Assembly: GCF_014873145.1 (NCBI RefSeq)
Contig: NZ_JADBEK010000001.1
Coordinates: 5,952,001-6,016,000, forward strand
DNA from: Nonomuraea angiospora
GTDB taxonomy: Bacteria; Actinomycetota; Actinomycetes; Streptosporangiales; Streptosporangiaceae
Length of the DNA stretch: 64,000 nt
Reading direction: 5' to 3'
Shown piece after piece: positions 18,026-25,375 of the stretch. A program made the position numbers and the translations under genes. The notes below the pieces were generated by a model. The model saw only the letters and a program-made list of their open reading frames with translations. It did not search any database and was not told the origin of the DNA. Positions within the stretch are counted from its first letter, which is position 1, and each line of letters begins with the position of its first letter.

Positions 18026-18096
18026 TATTCCTCTGCGAACAAGGTCTTTCCGGCAGTGTTGCCCCCGGGCCAGATCACGATCTTGCACTCGGGATC
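18024..18096 (-). pseudogene. Fragment of a zeta-toxin-like P-loop ATPase N-terminus
   Basis: Read on the minus strand, this stretch gives DPECKIVIWPGGNTAGKT followed by LFAEEY. That matches the first strand and Walker A loop of zeta-toxin/AAA-type kinases (consensus V-x-x-GPNGAGKTT-F-A-x-E-Y), although two loop residues differ. The frame continues only as antisense of the VOC gene, so just the N-terminal ~25 residues survive. Its start falls in the right repeat arm. I infer that the VOC segment, or an inversion, interrupted a P-loop gene. Confidence 0.35.
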
Positions 18097-18122
18097 GAGA
18101 CATCCTCTGACACCCGGGGTCC

Positions 18123-19127
18123 TCAGGGTGCGAGATGCTCCCTCAGACGCGGCGGCCATGCCTCGAGTTCCCGGTCTACCAGCAGTTCCGCGTGCTCAGG
18201 CGGTCCTTCGACCCGGAACAGTACGACCCGTCCCTCCGGCTCGGGCGCGGCCACAACGCGGTGCGTGATCTTCGTCGGGTCGAACGGGAAGTCCCAGTGC
18301 GCCAGCCGGCCGTACACCCGGCCGGCGGCCACCAGCTCGGACTGCCGCACCCACCGGATCCGCGAGTCGCCCACCGCCGCGCGAAGCAGGAAGCTCCCCG
18401 GGTGCGCCCACCCCGCATCGGACTCGTCCACGATCACGGCTGATCCGGACCGCAGCCGCAGCGGCTGTGTGGTGGCCTCGGTCAGTGCCGCCAGCAAAGA
18501 TTCGTCCGCGACCGTGAGCTGAGCGAGCAGCAGGGCCGCGTCCACGGCGTCGACGTCGCCGTGCACGTCATAGAACGAACCCGCGATGCCCCTTGCGAGC
18601 GCGGGATGCAGCGCCGGGACCTCGGCCGCCTCCTGGAACACATGATGCTTGGCGTCCCAGGGCACCGGACCGGCGCCGCTGATCAGGCGATCCCAGTGGG
18701 ACTGCGGCAACTGAAGGGTCAGCGCCGTGAAGACCTGCGATGCCTCAGGCGATTCGAAGTAGTCGACCCACAGCCCGTACTCGGCCGAATCGGCCACCGG
18801 GGCTGGACCGTACATCAGCATCGCGGCGAACTGGCGCAAAATCCAGTCCTGCAGCGCGTGATCACCGCGCGACCAGCACATTCGCAGGTACATCAAGATC
18901 CCATAGGAAGGGAACCTCTGGTGCAACAGGACCCAGTCAGCGGCGATCTCGGCATCTGTCCCGAAGAGGTTCAGCCCATGCGGGTCGAACTCGCCATGGG
19001 CGTCCGTGGTCGCCAGCACGGCATCCACATCGGCGTCGCCCCCTCGCCGATCCAGCCCGATGTTCGCGAGTTCCCGGTCCCATTCGGGGGATCCGATCCG
19101 CGGCGGGGGCGATGTCGGCTCTGACAC
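18123..19127 (-). CDS. Uncharacterised 334-residue protein
   Basis: The frame is complete, with normal high-GC codon use, from MSEPTSPPPRIGSPEWDREL to EAWPPRLREHLAP. It is probably cytoplasmic, as there is no signal or membrane segment. It is rich in Trp, Asp and Leu and is mostly helical in the first two thirds (DWVLLHQRFPSYGILMYLRM, HALQDWILRQFAAMLMYG). A beta-rich C-terminal third includes RLAHWDFPFDPTKI and VVLFRVEGPPEHAELLVDRE. I do not recognise the family. It may be an immunity- or SMI1-like actinomycete protein, but that is only a guess. It lies between the VOC/P-loop junction and the IS element. Confidence 0.7.
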   Translation of the reverse strand: MSEPTSPPPRIGSPEWDRELANIGLDRRGGDADVDAVLATTDAHGEFDPHGLNLFGTDAEIAADWVLLHQRFPSYGILMYLRMCWSRGDHALQDWILRQFAAMLMYGPAPVADSAEYGLWVDYFESPEASQVFTALTLQLPQSHWDRLISGAGPVPWDAKHHVFQEAAEVPALHPALARGIAGSFYDVHGDVDAVDAALLLAQLTVADESLLAALTEATTQPLRLRSGSAVIVDESDAGWAHPGSFLLRAAVGDSRIRWVRQSELVAAGRVYGRLAHWDFPFDPTKITHRVVAAPEPEGRVVLFRVEGPPEHAELLVDRELEAWPPRLREHLAP

Positions 19128-19339
19128 CCGCCAACCCTAAGGAACCGGTGGGCGCGGGGACAAGGCTGAGGGGAAAGGAGGCGGTCGGGGCGGTTTGCGC
19201 CGTCTTCGAAAACGGGCCCCGAGGGAGTCGCCGCGCTGTTCCTCTTAGGGCGTGTCCCGTGGATCTTTAGTGGCGTTTGGTGTAGATCAGTCCACTGGAA
19301 GAGCGCCTGAGCCCGCCGCCGGCCGCCGGCCGATTTCCC

Positions 19340-19634
19340 GTCAAAGGGGGCGGCGTAGATCACAAGCCGGTGAAGGGACGAGAGGCGCTGGGCCGTTCGC
19401 GTGGCGGGTTGAGCACGAAGGTGCACCTGGTCGCCGACCGGCGTTGCCGTCCGATCGCCCGGATCAGCAGCTCTGGCCAGCATGGCGACAGTCCGTACTT
19501 CCGGCGTGTGGTGGAAGGTGTGCGCATCCAGCGCCGCGGGCTGGGCCGTCCCCGCAAACAAGCGCGAGCGCATCTACCAGGGCACCGTCGACGTCGCCTC
19601 GATCAGGATCTGGCTCCGTGACCCGGTTCAATGA
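19340..19634 (+). pseudogene. IS5-family transposase remnant
   Basis: One frame reads GGGVDHKPVKGREALGRSRGG and LSTKVHLVADRRCRPIARIS, the typical IS5/IS1112-group core (consensus ALGRSRGGLTTKIHL-D-RGRPL). It runs to RRGLGRPRKQ. A different frame then supplies the C-terminal tail RIYQGTVDVASIRIWLRDP and a stop at 19634. The 60-80 residues between these, including the final DDE glutamate region, are missing, as is the N-terminal third. No active transposase can be made. Confidence 0.8.
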
Positions 19635-19690
19635 CGACACTCCCTAGACGGTAGAGAGGTGGTCGTCGATGAGTGAGAGGACGAGAAGGC

Positions 19691-20356
19691 GTGGATGTGT
19701 ATGAAGCCGTGGACAGTCGCCGGGCCGTGCGGGCGTTCAGCGATGAGCCCGTGCCCAAAGAAGTACTCGAACGAGTGCTGACCGCAGCGACGCGGGCTCC
19801 ATCGAGCGGGAACCTCCAACCGTGGCATCTGTACGTTGTGGCCGGTGAGCCCTTGGCCGAATTGAAGAAGCACGCGACGGCCAGGGCACTGGCAGGAGAC
19901 CCGGGCGATGAGCGGGAGTATCCGATGTACCCGGCAGAACTGACCTCGCCGTATCTGGACCGCTTTTCCGCCGCTGCTGCCCAGCGGTACAAAGCGCTGG
20001 GAATCGAGCGCGACGACCCCGACAGGCCCATGAAGATCGCCGCCTTGAACTCGGAGGCGTTCGGGGCGCCGGTCGTACTGTTCTGCTATCTCGACCGGAC
20101 GATGGGGCCCGGGCAGTGGGGGGACGCGGGGATGTACCTGCAGACGGTCATGCTGTTGCTGAGGGCGGAAGGGCTGCACAGCTGTCCCCAGGTGATGTGG
20201 ACGATGTATCGCAAGACCGTCAGCCGCATAGTCGGAGCCGATGACACGCTCGCACTGTTCTGCGGTGTCTCGGTGGGGTTCGAGAAGGAAGACGTGCCAC
20301 GGCTGCGTACCGAGCGCGCGGACATGACGGAAACAGTGAGCTTCATCGGAGCGTGA
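19691..20356 (+). CDS. Nitroreductase-family FMN oxidoreductase
   Basis: A protein of about 221 residues of the NfnB/FRP nitroreductase fold. It has the FMN-phosphate site SRRAVRAF at the start, APSSGNLQPWH (the common A-x-S-x-x-N-x-Q-PW signature), GQWGDAGMYLQTVMLLLRAEGL and the C-terminal CGVSVGFEKEDVP. It reduces quinones, nitroaromatics or flavins with NAD(P)H. The start is uncertain: GTG codons at 19673, 19691 and 19697 are all possible; I chose 19691, which has GAGAGGA about 9 bases upstream and gives VDVYEAVDSRR. It lies just after the transposase remnant and inside the terminal repeats. Its codon use is less GC-biased than neighbouring genes, suggesting transfer. Confidence 0.87.
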   Translation: MDVYEAVDSRRAVRAFSDEPVPKEVLERVLTAATRAPSSGNLQPWHLYVVAGEPLAELKKHATARALAGDPGDEREYPMYPAELTSPYLDRFSAAAAQRYKALGIERDDPDRPMKIAALNSEAFGAPVVLFCYLDRTMGPGQWGDAGMYLQTVMLLLRAEGLHSCPQVMWTMYRKTVSRIVGADDTLALFCGVSVGFEKEDVPRLRTERADMTETVSFIGA

Positions 20357-20440
20357 CCGTCAGGCAGTCAAGATCTACGGGACAGACCCCTAGTGCTGGG
20401 GCGCGCCGTTCGGCCGGGCTGCGGTCGAAGCCACCAGGCG

Positions 20441-22693
20441 TCAGCCGAGTGCTCGCAGATGGCGGGCCGTCAGGGAGCCCGGCGCGTGGACGAGGTCGCG
20501 TGGCGGGCCCTGGAAGACCACCTGCCCGCCGTGGCGGCCCGGCCCGGGGCCGAGGTCGATGACCCAGTCCGCCTGGCTGATCACGTCGAGGTCGTGCTCG
20601 ACCACGACCACCGTGGCGCCGCCGTCGACCAGGCGGTTCAGCAGCTCGACGAGGCCGGCGACGTCGGACATGTGCAGCCCCGCGGTGGGCTCGTCGAAGA
20701 TGTAGACGCGGCCGGGCCGGTCGAGCTCGCTCGCGAGCTTGAGCCGTTGCCGCTCCCCGCCTGACAGGGTGCTCAGCGGCTGTCCAAGCGGCAGGTAGCC
20801 GAGCCCCACGTCCACGAGGCTCTCGAGCACCCGGCGGATCCGCCGTTCGGGAAAGACCTCGAGCGCCTCCCGTGCCGTGAGGTCGAGCACCTCGCTGATC
20901 GTGCGACCGCGATGGCGGTACCGCAGGACGCGAGGGGTGAACCGGCGGCCGTCGCACTCCTCGCAGGTGCTGACCATCGGGTCCATGAACGCCAGATCCG
21001 TGTAGATCACGCCGAGCCCGCCGCACCGCGGGCACGCGCCTTCGGCGTTCGGGCTGAACAGCGAGGCGCTCACCCCGTTCTCGGCGGCGAAGAGCGCGCG
21101 GACGGGATCGAGGATCCCGGTGTACGTCGCGGGGCTGGAGCGGCGGGACCCGCGGACCGCGGCCTGGTCGACGAGCACGGCGTCGGGACACGCCTCGGGC
21201 AGGAAGCCCCGGATGAGGGTGCTCTTGCCGGACCCCGCGACGCCGGTCACCACGGTCAGCGCCCCGACCGGGATGTCGACGTCGACGCCGTCCAGGTTGT
21301 GCCGGGTGGCACCGCGGATCTCGATGAACCCCGCCGGGCCGCGCGTGACCGCCTTCGGCCGCGGCCGGTGCCGGAGGTGCCGCCCCGTGGCCGAGCCGGA
21401 CTCGGCCAGCCCGGCCACGTCGCCCTGGTAGACGATCTGGCCGCCGTCCAGGCCGGCTCCCGGCCCCAGGTCGATCACGTGGTCCGCCACCGCGATGACG
21501 TCGGGGTCGTGCTCGACGACGATGACCGTGTTCCCCTTGTCACGCAGCTCACGCAGGAGCGCGGTCAGCTGGGCCACGTCGTGCGGGTGCAGTCCGACGC
21601 TCGGCTCGTCGAAGAGGTACGTCATGTCGATGAGACTGCTGCCCAGGTGGCGTACCATCTTGACCCTTTGTGACTCACCGCCGGACAGCGTCGAGGTCGG
21701 CCGGTCCATGGTGAGGTAGCCGAGCCCGACCGAGATCAGGCGCTCCAGCTGGGTGATGACGGCGGCGGCCACCGGCCGCGCCTCCGGGGCGTCGAGTGCC
21801 CTGATCACCTCGACCAGCTCGCCGGCCTCCATGGCCGCGCACTCGGCGATGTTACGGCCGCCGACCCGGCTGGACAGCGCGGCCTCGGAGAGGCGGGCGC
21901 CGTGACAGGTGGGGCAGGGTCCCGCGGTGACCACCCGTTCGTAGGCCTCCCGGGTCCTGCCCCTGAGCGACTCGACGTCCTTGGGCAGCCAGATCCGCTC
22001 GAAGCGCGGCAGCAGCCCCTCGAAGTTGGCGGCCGGCCCGCTCCGGCCGCGCGGGCTCGCGGGCACGCCCTCGCCGTGCAGGAAGGCCTGCCACTCCCGC
22101 GGCGTGTAGCCGGACAGCGGCTTGTCGAGGTCGAACAGGCCGGATTCGGCGAACGTCCGCCACATCCAGCTTCCGACCTGGAAGGTGGGGAAGCGGATGG
22201 CGCCCTCGTTGAGCGACAGCCGGCGGTCGACGAGCCGGTCGACGTCGACGGTACGCGTCGTGCCCAGGCCCTCGCACCGCGGGCACATGCCTTGCGGATC
22301 GTTGAAGGAGAAGGCGTTCGAGTACCCGGCGAACGGGCGGCCCGCCCGCGACCAGAGCAGCCGCATGAGCGCGTAGATGTCGGTGATCGTGCCGACCGTC
22401 GAGCGGGCGTTGCCGCCGAGGCGCCGCTGGTCCACGACGATGGCGGCGGACAGGTTCTCGATCTCGTCCACGTCCGGCCGGCCGTAGCGGGGGAGCCGGT
22501 TGCGGACGAACGCGGTGAAGGTCTCGTTGAGCTGGCGCTGGGCCTCGGCCGCGATGGTGTCGAAGACCAGCGACGACTTGCCGGACCCGGAGACGCCGGT
22601 GACGACCGTGAGCCGACCCTTCGGAACGGCCACGGTGACGTCCTTCAGGTTGTGCTCCCGTGCTCCGGCGATGCGGATGTGATCGCGTGCCAT
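20441..22693 (-). CDS. UvrA-like ABC ATPase lacking the UvrB-binding domain
   Basis: A 750-residue tandem ABC ATPase of the excinuclease UvrA family. Normal UvrA has about 950 residues. It shows Walker A (GVSGSGKSSLVFD and GVAGSGKSTLI), both ABC signatures (STLSGGESQR and STLSGGERQR), Walker B (YLFDEPSVGLHP, YIFDEPTAGLH) and zinc-finger cysteines (CPRCEGLG, CPTCHGARL, CPRCGGLG, CEECDGRR). After IYALMRLLWSRAG the protein goes directly to FNDPQGMCPRCEG, so the UvrB-binding insertion is missing. Such UvrA2/DrrC-like proteins are linked to drug tolerance and crosslink protection, not classical repair. It is divergent to a WYL regulator 59 bases away. Confidence 0.9.
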   Translation of the reverse strand: MARDHIRIAGAREHNLKDVTVAVPKGRLTVVTGVSGSGKSSLVFDTIAAEAQRQLNETFTAFVRNRLPRYGRPDVDEIENLSAAIVVDQRRLGGNARSTVGTITDIYALMRLLWSRAGRPFAGYSNAFSFNDPQGMCPRCEGLGTTRTVDVDRLVDRRLSLNEGAIRFPTFQVGSWMWRTFAESGLFDLDKPLSGYTPREWQAFLHGEGVPASPRGRSGPAANFEGLLPRFERIWLPKDVESLRGRTREAYERVVTAGPCPTCHGARLSEAALSSRVGGRNIAECAAMEAGELVEVIRALDAPEARPVAAAVITQLERLISVGLGYLTMDRPTSTLSGGESQRVKMVRHLGSSLIDMTYLFDEPSVGLHPHDVAQLTALLRELRDKGNTVIVVEHDPDVIAVADHVIDLGPGAGLDGGQIVYQGDVAGLAESGSATGRHLRHRPRPKAVTRGPAGFIEIRGATRHNLDGVDVDIPVGALTVVTGVAGSGKSTLIRGFLPEACPDAVLVDQAAVRGSRRSSPATYTGILDPVRALFAAENGVSASLFSPNAEGACPRCGGLGVIYTDLAFMDPMVSTCEECDGRRFTPRVLRYRHRGRTISEVLDLTAREALEVFPERRIRRVLESLVDVGLGYLPLGQPLSTLSGGERQRLKLASELDRPGRVYIFDEPTAGLHMSDVAGLVELLNRLVDGGATVVVVEHDLDVISQADWVIDLGPGPGRHGGQVVFQGPPRDLVHAPGSLTARHLRALG

Positions 22694-22752
22694 GCGGTGA
22701 AGCTAGGCCGGGTTGTGGTCAGATCATGGCCACAATGTGCGAACCTGGCAGA

Positions 22753-23730
22753 ATGCCCGATCCGAGCAAGCGGCTGCTGGAGCTCCTGTCGCTCCTGCGG
22801 GACGGCCGGGCCTGGCAGGCCGCCGAGCTAGCCGAGGCGCTGCGTACCTCTCCGCGTACGCTGCGGCGCGACATCGAGCGACTGCGCGACCTCGGCTATC
22901 CGGTCTCCTCGCTCCGAGGTCCGGGCGGCGGCTACCAGCTCCTGGCGGGCCGCGCCATGCCGCCGCTGGTGCTCACCGACGACGAGGCCGTGGCGACCGT
23001 GGTCGGACTGCGCTTCGCCGCGCTCTCCAGCGCCGACGGCGCCGTCGCCGCGGCGGACAGCGCGCTGCGCAAGCTCGGCCAGGCACTCCCGCCGCGGCTG
23101 CGCCATCGGATCGAGGCGCTGTCGGCCTCCACCGAGGCCGTGTCGCGGGTGGCCCGGCCGTTGGACCTGCGGACCGTGCAGCTGCTGGGCACCGCCGCGC
23201 ACGCGCACCAGGACGTCCGTTTCCACTACACCAGCCGCGCCGGGCGCAGTACGGAACGCCGGGTCCAGCCGTACCGGCAGGTGCTGTTCGGCGGCCACTG
23301 GTACCTGCTCGGCTGGGACGCCGACCGCCAGGACTGGCGCACGTTCCGCCTCGACCGGATCGATCGCCTCGCCGTTCCCGGCACCACGTTCATTCCGCAC
23401 GAGCCGCCCTCCGGCGAGGCCGTGGTCTTCCCGCAGGGCAGCCCCTGCCATGGCGTGGTGCGGTTCGCCGCCCCGCTGGCCCACGTCTCCGGACGGCTGA
23501 TGGCCCAGGCCGGGTCGCTGGAGGCGATCGACGACGACACGTGCCGCTACGTCACCGCCGCCGACTCCTGGGAGTGGCTGGCCGTCATGCTGGCCGCGGT
23601 GGGCGTGCCGTACACGATCGAGGGGCCGCCCGAGCTGGTCGCGTGCTCGCGGCAGCTGGCCGAACGCATCGCCGCCGCCACGCGACAGAGCCCCGGTGTT
23701 GGCAGTTCGGAGAGTCGGCGGCGATCTTAA
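22753..23730 (+). CDS. HTH-WYL domain transcriptional regulator
   Basis: A 325-residue regulator of the YafY/PafB-like group. Residues 1-60 form an HTH_11/DeoR-type winged helix (MPDPSKRLLELLSLLRDG, then LRTSPRTLRRDIERLRDLGYPV). The WYL domain spans about residues 145-320 (TVQLLGTAAHAHQDVRFHYT, VQPYRQVLFGGHWYLLGWD). WYL domains sense ligands such as single-stranded nucleic acid in DNA-damage regulators. It is divergent from the UvrA-like gene, so it is the likely controller of that gene, which fits a damage or drug response. An ATG at 22726 is an alternative start. Confidence 0.87.
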   Translation: MPDPSKRLLELLSLLRDGRAWQAAELAEALRTSPRTLRRDIERLRDLGYPVSSLRGPGGGYQLLAGRAMPPLVLTDDEAVATVVGLRFAALSSADGAVAAADSALRKLGQALPPRLRHRIEALSASTEAVSRVARPLDLRTVQLLGTAAHAHQDVRFHYTSRAGRSTERRVQPYRQVLFGGHWYLLGWDADRQDWRTFRLDRIDRLAVPGTTFIPHEPPSGEAVVFPQGSPCHGVVRFAAPLAHVSGRLMAQAGSLEAIDDDTCRYVTAADSWEWLAVMLAAVGVPYTIEGPPELVACSRQLAERIAAATRQSPGVGSSESRRRS

Positions 23731-23767
23731 CCACACGAAGATCAATAGGGCCGAGCGGAAGTGAGCG

Positions 23768-24222
23768 ATGAAGCTGATCAGCCTGGGGTTGCTCGCCGGT
23801 GTTCTCGTGACGGTGACCGCCGCCCTGGTGGCCCGCCGGCGCTATGTGGTGGTCACCGTCAACGGGACGAGCATGGCCCCGACACTCAGCGACGGCGACC
23901 GCGTCCCGGTCCGGCGGCGCCGGCTCGACCAGGTGTAAAAGGGCGACGTGGTGGTGCTCGAGCCCCCGCTCGATCCCACCGGGAAGATCCTGCCGGCCAT
24001 CCCGGTACGGACGGCCGGCACTGGAACATCAAGCGCGCCGTCGCCCTCCCGGGAGACCCCGTGCCGCCGGGGATCGACGGCAGTGTGGACCGCATGCCCG
24101 CAGGCTCGCTGGTGGTCTACGGCGACAACCCCCATAGCGTCGACTCGCGGCAGCGCGGCTTCTTCGCGGGCGATCGCCTGCTCGGGGTCGCGCTGCGAAG
24201 GCTGGACGGATCCGCCCTGTAG
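23768..24222 (+). pseudogene. S26 signal peptidase with in-frame stop and frameshift
   Basis: The frame opens MKLISLGLLAGVLVTVTAAL, a single membrane anchor, then NGTSMAPTLSDGDRVPVRR with the catalytic Ser region of type I signal peptidase. After RLDQV comes TAA (at 23937), followed in the same frame by KGDVVVLEPPL. About 60 bases later the frame changes and gives NIKRAVALPGDPVPPG, the catalytic Lys block, ending DRLLGVALRRLDGSAL. Both catalytic residues survive but no single frame spans them. Either it is a pseudogene or there are two sequence errors. Confidence 0.75.
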
Positions 24223-24232
24223 GCGGCGTAAG

Positions 24233-24511
24233 GTGAAGTTCCGGCTTTTCGGGCCGCTGCGGACGCCGGATACCTGTTACGGGTCGAGCCGGAGGAGTTC
24301 GACCTGTTGCAGTTCGAGGCGCTGCCCGCGCGCGGCCGCCAGGCGCTGGCCAGGCGGGATCCCAGCGGCGCCCTGGACGCGTACACCCGGGCCCTCGCGC
24401 TGTGGCAGGGGATGGCGGCCGAGGACGTGCCGCTGGGGCCGACCCTGCGGGAGGTGGTCGCGCGCCTCACCGACCACTACTTGTGCGTCGTGGAGGAGCA
24501 CGCGGAGATCC
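24233..24511 (+). pseudogene. SARP/AfsR-type regulator fragment
   Basis: A start like a SARP regulator (GTG, then KFRLFGPLR) jumps in another frame into the BTAD domain: YLLRVEPEEFDLLQFEALPA and GALDAYTRALALWQGMAAED and LREVVARLTDHYLCVVEEH. The winged-helix DNA-binding domain between them is deleted, and the BTAD is cut off at about 24511, where the IS1182 fragment begins. SARP proteins activate secondary metabolite clusters in streptomycetes; here only debris is left. Confidence 0.7.
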
Positions 24512-24942
24512 AGCGCCCGTCGCGTCCGGCCCGCCAGTACCCCGGTCTGTTCCACCACGGTGCGGACGGCCTGGAAGATCCGGTCCGGGGCCGGCGAGCG
24601 GGCCAGCCGACGCCGGAAGTAGGTCAGCAGCGACGGATCGAAGCCCTGGTCATACAGGCCCAGCCCGCAGGTGGCCTTCCACCGCAGATCGAACCGCAGC
24701 GCGGCCACCGCCTCCTCATCGGATAACCCATGCAGCGCCTGCAGCACCACCACCGTCGCCAGCAGGCTGGGCGGCACCGACGGACGCCCGTTGACCGGCG
24801 CGTACATGTCCGCGAACGCCTCCGGCGGGAACAACGCCCGCCGGTGTTCGGCCAGGAATGCGAACACGCTCCCGGCCGGAATCATGTCCTCGCATACGGC
24901 CCATACCTCGGGCCCGGCCGGCGCCCTCCGACGGCCCACCAT
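24508..24942 (-). pseudogene. IS1182-family transposase, N-terminal fragment
   Basis: On the minus strand the frame from the ATG at 24942 reads MIPAGSVFAFLAEHRRALFP, then FADMYAPVNGRPSVPPSLLA, LQALHGLSDEEAVAALRFDL and GLGLYDQGFDPSLLTYFRRR, the conserved N-terminal region (DUF772) of IS1182 transposases. After about 145 residues it runs into the SARP fragment, and the DDE catalytic domain is absent. This fragment is what truncates the SARP remnant. Confidence 0.85.
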
Positions 24943-25060
24943 GACCCGAGTCTGAATCCCGAAACTCAGATCTTCAGGACATCCCTCTAGGGCTGCTCGA
25001 CTGTTAACCATCCGGTCAGCAAACTGCCCAAAGGCCGGCAGGCAGCTGGTAAGCCCCTCG

Positions 25061-25282
25061 CTCGGGGTGGGCTCCAGCAGGCCCACCGCGTAACCAGGCA
25101 ACGGGCGGGCTCAGGCGAGCGAAGCGAGCCGGGGGTGCGCCGTCAGGCGCCCGAATAAGAGCGCCTGAGCTCCCGAGCGCGAAGCGCCCCTTGCGAAGAC
25201 CTTTGGCCTCGGGGTGGGCTCCAGCAGGCCCACCGCGTAACCAGGCAACGGGCGGGCTCAGGCGAGCGGAGCGAGCGGGGGT
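25061..25282. repeat. Direct repeat of ~74 bp, two copies
   Basis: Copy 1 (25061-25135) and copy 2 (25208-25282) are nearly identical. Each starts CTCGGGGTGGGCTCCAGCAG and ends with a GCGAGCGAAGCGAGC-type block. They are 147 bases apart and lie between the IS1182 fragment and the 3' end of cimA. GCGAGC-type short arrays and a GGGGGGC-GGGA-GCCCCCC hairpin (25297-25314) follow. No gene is supported from 24943 to 25375. Confidence 0.8.
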
Positions 25283-25375
25283 TTTGGGGGGGCGAAGGGG
25301 GGCGGGAGCCCCCCTGGGAGGCGCTGCCTGCAGCGGCATCGCGCGCAGCGCCTCGTTGCGGAGGACCGTGCGGTT

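Larger units (their letters stand above)
17581..18097. repeat. 24-bp perfect inverted repeat flanking the VOC gene
   Basis: The left arm 17581-17604 begins CGATCCCGAGTGCAAGA, and its exact reverse complement lies at 18074-18097. The arms enclose about 470 bases holding the VOC gene. Both arms encode the peptide DPECKIV(I/M) on their outward strand. Just outside the perfect match the arms remain partly alike (GTGTCT-type sequence). Confidence 0.85.
19246..20393. mobile_element. IS5-type element carrying a nitroreductase between its terminal repeats
   Basis: The left end at 19246-19267 reads TAGGG, then GTCCCGTGGATCTT. The right end at 20371-20393, reverse complemented, reads TAGGG, then GTCCCGTAGATCTT. 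The two match at about 19 of 22 positions with one indel, the sort of terminal inverted repeat seen in actinomycete IS5 elements. Inside are a rearranged transposase remnant (19340-19634) and an intact nitroreductase gene (19691-20356). The whole unit is 1148 bases. Target-site duplications are not obvious. Confidence 0.65.

Noticed and set aside
8130..25375. Integrative element with integrase and att sites
   Set aside because: tRNA-Gln at 3624 is intact, there is no integrase, and I see no repeat of its 3' end further on.
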